Assembly (NCBI RefSeq): GCF_000966265.1
Contig: NZ_LANF01000018.1
Span: 99,759-163,758, forward strand
DNA: 64,000 bases
Direction: 5' to 3'
Origin: Palaeococcus ferrophilus DSM 13482
GTDB taxonomy: Archaea > Methanobacteriota_B > Thermococci > Thermococcales > Thermococcaceae
In this document: piece after piece, positions 59,094 to 64,000 of the stretch
Layout of the letters: each line of letters opens with the position of its first letter
How positions within the stretch are numbered: position 1 is the stretch's first letter
The notes under the pieces: model-generated
The model's input: the letters and a program-made list of their open reading frames with translations, nothing else
What the model was told of the DNA's origin: nothing
Databases searched by the model: none
Program-made: the position numbers and the translations under genes

Positions 59094-60046
59094 ACTTTCA
59101 TACTCTCTTTGAATCTTTTTACGTTTTCCTCACTGCTGGGTTTCCTAAACACAAACAAGTGCTCATGTGCTATCAAGTAGAAGTCCCTTTTCCGAGTCTT
59201 CCATGGTTCGGTACCTCTCATGTGGTGCTGAACTTTGATTATGTCCTCCTTTACTATGAACCCTGCTTCTAAGAACGCTTTCATAACTCTGAATGCTATT
59301 GGAACATAGTGTCTGTGTCTCCTAGTGTCCCCCATTAAAATTGCAGCATATTTTCCAGGTTTAAGTACCCTGTAAAACTCCTCGGCAACTTTTTTCATCT
59401 CTTGGATGAACTCATCTATAGACCTCACCTTAGATAAATCCCCTTCCACGGAAGACCGAGCCTTTTTTGTGTATCCAATAATGTTTGCATAAGGGGGGTG
59501 AGTTGCTATCAGGTCTATACTTTCATCTTCAATTTTATCCAAATTCCGTGCGTCTCCTTGGTAGAGGCGTATTTCTGGCTCAACCCATGTTATCTCTTCC
59601 TTTAATCCCAAATAAGGACCCAAAGTGGATGCTTTGTCAGAAAAGGGGTTATACTCAAAGTTTAACCGATCCCATGCCACCATAAGCGCTTCGTAGTTTA
59701 TGTCCACACCTATTCCATGTCTTCCAAGTAGCTTGCATTCGATCAAGGTTGTCCCGCTTCCAAGGAATGCGTCTAGAACAACATCTCCGGGTTTTGTGTA
59801 TTGAAGGATCAAGTTCCTAGGAACCTGAGGTGCCCAGTTGCCTCGATATTTTGCATTTGCATAGTGTGTGGCCCATTTCCCCCTCTCGGGGAAGCTCCAT
59901 ACTGTTGTTGTTTCTAATTTGAAGTTCTGAGGATGGAATGTTCTAATGGGAAGGGGTTTGCCGATTTCAATCTTTTGGTCTTCGATAACGACGTGATCAT
60001 GCTTTTTTATGAATTTTAGGTATTCTTCAAACAAAACCTCTCTCAT
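59090..60046 (-). CDS. DNA methyltransferase (N4/N6 amino type)
   Basis: A 318-residue amino-methyltransferase of the order in which catalytic and AdoMet motifs are permuted or split: motif I is VVLDAFLGSGTTLIECKLLG and motif IV is LIATHPPYANIIGY, with His in place of the usual Asp/Ser of (D/S)PPY. A WSFPERGKWATHYANAKYRG segment lies N-terminal. ATG 60046 follows GGGGGAG; an earlier in-frame start at 60193 overlaps the cobO promoter. It is tail-to-tail with the unrecognised gene (4-bp overlap). It may be a second protective methylase, like the two methylases of DpnII-type systems. Confidence 0.85.
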   Translation of the reverse strand: MREVLFEEYLKFIKKHDHVVIEDQKIEIGKPLPIRTFHPQNFKLETTTVWSFPERGKWATHYANAKYRGNWAPQVPRNLILQYTKPGDVVLDAFLGSGTTLIECKLLGRHGIGVDINYEALMVAWDRLNFEYNPFSDKASTLGPYLGLKEEITWVEPEIRLYQGDARNLDKIEDESIDLIATHPPYANIIGYTKKARSSVEGDLSKVRSIDEFIQEMKKVAEEFYRVLKPGKYAAILMGDTRRHRHYVPIAFRVMKAFLEAGFIVKEDIIKVQHHMRGTEPWKTRKRDFYLIAHEHLFVFRKPSSEENVKRFKESMKV

Positions 60047-60158
60047 TAAAGATCTCCCCCTGACTATAGTTTTCTTAACGATTCTTCTTACTAATAACTT
60101 TAACTTTCTTCCCGAACCCCTTAAAAACCCTGGCAATAATATCCAGCGGGTGAACCCT

Positions 60159-60686
60159 ATGGCATGGAAGGAGAAGCTCGGATTGGTGCACATCTACACG
60201 GGCAACGGGAAGGGAAAGACCACCGCCGCTTTCGGCCTCGCTGTGAGGATGCTCGGCTCGGGCGGGAGGGTGATGATAATCCAGTTCATGAAGTCGCCCA
60301 GGGTCTACGGCGAGCAGATACAGATAGAGAAGTGTGGAGCCCTAATAGAATCCCTTGGTCTTCCGAAGTTCGTCCATGGGAAACCAGAACCGGATGACAT
60401 TGAGGCCGCCCGAAAGGCGCTCCGGAGGGCCAAAGAAGTCGTCTCAAGCGGCGAGTGGGATCTGGTTATCCTCGACGAAATCTGCGTCGCCCTCGGCTTC
60501 GGGATGCTTGACGTTGGGGAGGTTAAGGAGCTCATAGAGGCCAAAGCCCCCCATACGGAGCTGGTTTTAACGGGTCGCTACTGTCCGGAGGAGCTTTTTG
60601 AGGTCGCCGACTACGTGACTGAGATGCGCGAGGTGAAGCACCCCTACCAGAAGGGCATCATGGCCAGGAGGGGCGTGGAGTATTAG
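60159..60686 (+). CDS. cobO: Cob(I)alamin adenosyltransferase, CobO/BtuR type
   Basis: A 175-residue P-loop enzyme that transfers adenosyl from ATP to cob(I)alamin. It has [20 protein letters not shown] (P-loop), [33 protein letters not shown] and the C-terminal [21 protein letters not shown] precedes ATG 60159. Its product, adenosylcobalamin, is the cofactor of the methylmalonyl-CoA mutase whose small subunit and chaperone are encoded at 5.2-6.7 kb. Confidence 0.93.
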   Translation: MAWKEKLGLVHIYTGNGKGKTTAAFGLAVRMLGSGGRVMIIQFMKSPRVYGEQIQIEKCGALIESLGLPKFVHGKPEPDDIEAARKALRRAKEVVSSGEWDLVILDEICVALGFGMLDVGEVKELIEAKAPHTELVLTGRYCPEELFEVADYVTEMREVKHPYQKGIMARRGVEY

Positions 60687-60732
60687 GGCAAACCTTTTTT
60701 ACATCCTTTCCCTATTCCCGCAGGTGTTGCCG

Positions 60733-61257
60733 ATGGCCGAGAGGAAGATAGAAAGAACACTCGTTATACTTAAGCCCGATGCCGTCGTTAGGGGCCTCAT
60801 GGGCGAAATCATCAGCCGTTTCGAGAAGAGGGGCCTCAAAATCATCGGGATGAAGATGATATGGATTGATAGGGAGCTCGCCGAGAAACACTACGAGGAG
60901 CACAGGGGAAAGCCCTTCTTCGAGCCGCTGGTTGATTACATCACCAAGGCCCCGAGCGTCGTCATGGTCGTTGAGGGGAGATACGCCATAAGCGTCGTCA
61001 GGAAGATGGCTGGAGCCACAGACCCGAAGGACGCCGAACCGGGAAGCATAAGGGGCGACTACGGCCTCGATATAGGCGACTCGATCTACAACATAGTCCA
61101 CGCCTCCGACAGCCCGGAGAGCGCGGAGAGAGAGATAAACCTCTACTTCAAGCCGGAAGAGCTCTTCGAGTACTGCAAGGCCGCCGACTGGTTCTACCAC
61201 ACCCACGCAAAGGGAAAGAAGGAGTACCTCGACAGCATGGACTGCCTTAAGCGCTAA
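60733..61257 (+). CDS. ndk: Nucleoside diphosphate kinase
   Basis: A 174-residue enzyme that equilibrates nucleoside di- and triphosphates. It starts [20 protein letters not shown], has the insert region [20 protein letters not shown] and the phosphorylated His in [18 protein letters not shown]. It carries the longer C-terminal part seen in Thermococcales enzymes. The ATG at 60733 follows GGTG; an in-frame start three codons earlier is less likely. It is convergent with a membrane protein gene (4-bp overlap). Confidence 0.96.
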   Translation: MAERKIERTLVILKPDAVVRGLMGEIISRFEKRGLKIIGMKMIWIDRELAEKHYEEHRGKPFFEPLVDYITKAPSVVMVVEGRYAISVVRKMAGATDPKDAEPGSIRGDYGLDIGDSIYNIVHASDSPESAEREINLYFKPEELFEYCKAADWFYHTHAKGKKEYLDSMDCLKR

Positions 61258-62082
61258 ACGTGAATCTCCAGCTTATCCCTTTTGTTCTTCCTTAGGAACT
61301 CCCTGAACTCCCTCTCCACCTCCCCGCATCCCGGTCTCCTTATTGTGAGCGCCATCGCCGAGAGGATGGTTGAGAGGAACGCGAGGATGCCTCCTAGGGC
61401 TATGGTGGGTACGCCCGTTGGTGCGAGGGCAGTGGTGAGGGGAAACAGTCCAATAAGCGTTGCAAGCGCTCTCCTTCCTTTTCCCGGTGGCTTTGAGTTC
61501 TTCAGGCACTCCATGAGCTCTCCCAGCCTGGGAAAGTTCTTCCTCGTGAAACCGCCAACGAGGATAACCTCCCCCACCCGCGCCACCATCCTGCTTTCAT
61601 CATCCGTCAGGCACTCACCGTCCCAGTTTAACCCCTCGAAGGGCCTTGCCTTGAGGTTCCTGAAGGGGTTTTTGAGCGAGAGCGCCAGCTCCAGGAGTCA
61701 CGAGTAGCCCCGGAATCAACAGAAGGGGTGAGAACTGCACCGCGAGGGCGAGGGCAAACGCCTGTGTTGGCAGGAGCACGATGCCGCTCTGGACGAACTC
61801 GTCTATCGTCAGGCCCTTTCGCGAACGGAGCTCCACGTAGGCAATCGCTATGAGGAACGCCGCGAAGAGCTCAAGGCCAAAGAAGAAGCTCGGTGAGAAG
61901 ACCTCTACGCTGATCGCGTAGCCCTTCTCCTCAAGCTCCACCGCCCATGTGTTTGTTAGGGAATAAGTGACTGTGGGGATTATGAGTAAAGCCGATTGCA
62001 GTTCCACCACCTTCCCCTTCCACCTCCCGAGGGCGAGAGCGGAGGCGATTCCAATAACCGTCCCGAGTGCAAATTCTATCAT
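61254..62082 (-). pseudogene. Polytopic membrane protein of unknown function, frameshifted by one base
   Basis: From ATG 62082 (GGTGG before it) the frame reads IEFALGTVIGIASALALGRW and several hydrophobic helices to LLLIPGLLV, then a nonsense tail ending at 61615. From CTC at 61697 the next frame continues LLELALSLKNPFRNLKARPF, EGLNWDGECLTDDESRMVA and RVGEVILVGGFTRKNFPR with further helices (PTIALGGILAFLSTILSAMA) to 61254. A TGA directly before 61697 in the second frame places the shift at 61696-61701. One extra base explains it. The family is not recognised; about 275 residues if repaired. Confidence 0.75.
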
Positions 62083-62192
62083 GCCACCACCGATGAAAAT
62101 TACCATGATGCTTTTTAATCCTTGCGCGGAACCCTTAAAAGCCCATCCTGAGAGGGTGTTCCAGCTTGAGAAAATGTAAGAGGGTGATGCTC

Positions 62193-63989
62193 ATGAAGAG
62201 GATTCGTCAGCCAATCATAGCGGTTCTCGGCCACGTTGATCACGGCAAAACCACTTTGCTTGACAGGATAAGGCACACGAACGTGGCCGGAAAGGAAGCG
62301 GGAGGAATAACCCAGCACATAGGCGCCACCGAGGTGCCCATAGAGGTCGTGAGGGAGATAGCGGGCCCCCTTCTCAGCCTGTGGAAGGGTGAGATTAAGC
62401 TTCCGGGTCTGCTCTTCATCGATACTCCGGGTCATGAGGCCTTCACAAGTCTTCGTGCGAGGGGAGGAAGTCTTGCCGACCTGGCGATACTCATCATAGA
62501 CATAAACGAGGGCTTCCAGCCCCAGACCCTTGAGAGCATAGAGATACTCAAGAAGTACAGGACGCCCTTCATAGTGGCTGCCAACAAGATAGACCGCATA
62601 AAGGGATGGAAGGTGGTGGAGAACGAGCCCTTCCTCGTTAACTTCAAGAAGCAGGACCAGAGGGCGCAGGGCGAGCTTGAAACGAAGCTCTGGGAGGTCA
62701 TAGGCAAGTTCTACGAGCTCGGCTTCCAGGCCAACCGCTTCGATCGCGTCAAGGACTTCACGAAGGAGCTCGCTATAGTGCCCATCTCGGCCAAGCACGG
62801 CATAGGCGTGGCGGAACTCCTCGTCCTCATAGCCGGTCTCTCCCAGAAGTACCTGGAGGAGAAGCTCAAGATAGAGGTGGAAGGACCCGCCAGGGGGACG
62901 ATCCTCGAGGTGAGGGAGGAGCTCGGTCTCGGCACAACCATAGACGTCATAGTCTACGACGGAACGCTCAGGAAGGACGACACCATAGTCGTTGGCGGCA
63001 AGGACAGGGCCATAGTGACCAAAATCCGCGCCCTCCTCAAGCCCAAGCCCCTGGATGAAATAAGGGATCCCCGCTTCCGCTTCGACCAGGTGGACGAGGT
63101 TAGCGCCGCCGCGGGTATAAAGATAGCCGCTCCGGGGCTTGACGAGGCCCTCGCCGGCTCCCCAGTTCTCGCCGCCAACACGCCCGAGGAGATTGAGAGG
63201 GCCAAGGAGGAGATACTGAGCCAGATCGAGCGCATAAAGATAGAGAGCGGTGAAATCGGTGTCATAGTCAAGGCTGACACACTTGGTTCTCTTGAGGCCC
63301 TCAGTAAGGAGCTCCAGGAGAAGGACATCCCCATAAGGAAGGCCGACGTTGGGGACATAACCAAGATGGACGTCATGGAGGCGCTGAGTATAAGGGATGA
63401 GGACGAGTACCTCGGCGTCATATTCGGCTTCAACGTCAAGGTGCTCGAGGAAGCGGGGGAGATAGCCAAGACCAAGGGGATTCCGATATTCTCGGGCAAC
63501 ATCATCTACAAGCTCATAGAGGACTACGAGGCCTGGCGGAAGGAGAAGGAAGAGGCCAAGAAGAGGGAGATCCTCGCCCAGACTCGCTTCCCCGGAGTCA
63601 TAAGGCTCTATCCAGATGAGCGCTACGTCTTCAGGAGGCGCAACCCCGCGATAGTCGGTATAGAGGTCATCGAGGGCAGGATAAGGCCGGGCTATCCGCT
63701 CATGAAGCAGAACGGTGAAAAGATAGGCGTCATAAAGTCCATCAAGAACAAGGACGACTTCATCAACGAGGCAAAGAAGGGGGACGCCGTCGCGGTGGCC
63801 ATAGAGGGGCCGACTGTTGGAAGGCACATACACCCCGGGGAGACCCTCTACGTTGACCTCAGCAGGGACGACGCGATAAGGCTCGTGAAGGAGCTCAAGA
63901 ACGAGCTTGACGAGACGGACATAAGGGCCCTCAGGGAGATAGCGAGGGTCAAAAAGGTCAAGGACCCGTTCTGGGCCTCCCTCGGCTGA
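62193..63989 (+). CDS. infB: Translation initiation factor aIF5B (IF2 family)
   Basis: A 598-residue GTPase that promotes ribosomal subunit joining. The G domain has IAVLGHVDHGKTTLLDRIRH, LLFIDTPGHEAFTSL and AANKIDRIKGW, followed by domain II (ARGTILEVREELGLGTTIDV), domain III (GEIGVIVKADTLGSLEALSK) and the C-terminal domain. GGTGAT is four bases before ATG 62193; an in-frame TTG at 62166 is rejected. No intein interrupts the P-loop, unlike several Thermococcales infB genes. A TTAAAAG promoter element lies near 62135. Confidence 0.96.
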   Translation: MKRIRQPIIAVLGHVDHGKTTLLDRIRHTNVAGKEAGGITQHIGATEVPIEVVREIAGPLLSLWKGEIKLPGLLFIDTPGHEAFTSLRARGGSLADLAILIIDINEGFQPQTLESIEILKKYRTPFIVAANKIDRIKGWKVVENEPFLVNFKKQDQRAQGELETKLWEVIGKFYELGFQANRFDRVKDFTKELAIVPISAKHGIGVAELLVLIAGLSQKYLEEKLKIEVEGPARGTILEVREELGLGTTIDVIVYDGTLRKDDTIVVGGKDRAIVTKIRALLKPKPLDEIRDPRFRFDQVDEVSAAAGIKIAAPGLDEALAGSPVLAANTPEEIERAKEEILSQIERIKIESGEIGVIVKADTLGSLEALSKELQEKDIPIRKADVGDITKMDVMEALSIRDEDEYLGVIFGFNVKVLEEAGEIAKTKGIPIFSGNIIYKLIEDYEAWRKEKEEAKKREILAQTRFPGVIRLYPDERYVFRRRNPAIVGIEVIEGRIRPGYPLMKQNGEKIGVIKSIKNKDDFINEAKKGDAVAVAIEGPTVGRHIHPGETLYVDLSRDDAIRLVKELKNELDETDIRALREIARVKKVKDPFWASLG

Positions 63990-64000
63990 CGGGTGGTCCC

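Larger units (their letters stand above)
56805..60130. mobile_element. AT-richer restriction-modification-like island
   Basis: Four genes between rpl24e and the cobalamin adenosyltransferase gene are visibly richer in A and T than both flanks, use more AGA/AAA/TTA-type codons and have less consistent GGTGA ribosome sites. They encode a putative DNA-binding protein, a Dam-type methylase, an unrecognised protein and a second DNA methylase. No integrase, terminal repeat or tRNA target site is seen, so the transfer mechanism is not evident. Boundaries are approximate. Confidence 0.65.

Noticed and set aside
62220..62260. Intein in infB (and in CDC48)
   Set aside because: The P-loop regions read without interruption and the proteins have normal lengths.
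62115..63833. A 572-codon minus-strand open frame opposite infB
   Set aside because: It is an antisense shadow of a clearly conserved gene, without motif or start signal.

Overview
The window looks like a 64 kb stretch of chromosome from a hyperthermophilic euryarchaeon of the order Thermococcales, most likely Thermococcus. The evidence is archaeal information-processing genes (L7Ae, S28e, L24e, aIF5B/IF2, Nob1, KEOPS Cgi121), ADP-forming acyl-CoA synthetase subunits, archaeal AMP phosphorylase, a GPN-loop GTPase and a CDC48/Hsp20 heat-shock pair. Start sites are nearly always preceded by GGTGA(T) a few bases upstream, and promoters carry archaeal TATA boxes about 25 bp before the inferred transcript start. 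Most genes are GC-rich and tightly packed with ATGA, GTGA or TGATG overlaps.

Layout. 1-6.7 kb: the end of an aminotransferase, a bacterial-type phosphoglycerate mutase, CDC48 and Hsp20 (both with Phr-like operators), a DUF835 protein and a methylmalonyl-CoA group (epimerase, MeaB, B12-binding mutase subunit). 6.8-9.0 kb: an operon of an HTH regulator, pyrF, a PUA protein and FAD synthase. 9.1-11.7 kb: ParA with a ribbon-helix-helix partner, FtsZ and a second RHH protein. 11.9-18.2 kb: Cgi121, an aminotransferase and a run of membrane proteins (two MFS carriers, two related four-helix proteins) around a frameshifted cysteine synthase-like gene. 18.2-25.5 kb: acyl-CoA synthetase beta and alpha, two-subunit fumarase, an aldolase, UPF0147, inositol-1-phosphate synthase and GPN GTPase. 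25.8-38.3 kb: one gene for a surface protein of about 4157 residues. 38.4-46.9 kb: a DHPS-like protein, an archaeal ATPase plus the relic of another, a CAP-domain lipoprotein, a 717-residue nuclease-like protein with tandem repeats, pgk and nob1. 46.9-49.8 kb: a HEPN/MNT toxin-antitoxin-like operon with a striking operator array, then an AlkA-like glycosylase operon. 49.9-56.8 kb: NfeD protease and stomatin, MinD, AMP phosphorylase, Maf and ribosomal proteins. 56.8-60.1 kb: an AT-richer restriction-modification-like island placed inside the ribosomal/translation cluster. 60.2-64 kb: cobalamin adenosyltransferase, NDK, a frameshifted membrane protein and infB without an intein.

The most notable observations are: (i) three 17-bp palindromes at an exact 22-bp period against the start of the MNT gene; (ii) the island, with a Dam-like methylase, a second methylase, an unrecognised gene and a putative controller with repeats flanking the TATA box; (iii) a PD-(D/E)XK-like nuclease domain joined to tandem PepSY-like repeats; (iv) three genes each broken by one apparent extra base; (v) glycolytic-motif-like and Phr-like sites in front of ips, pgk and UPF0147. 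No rRNA, tRNA or CRISPR array was seen.
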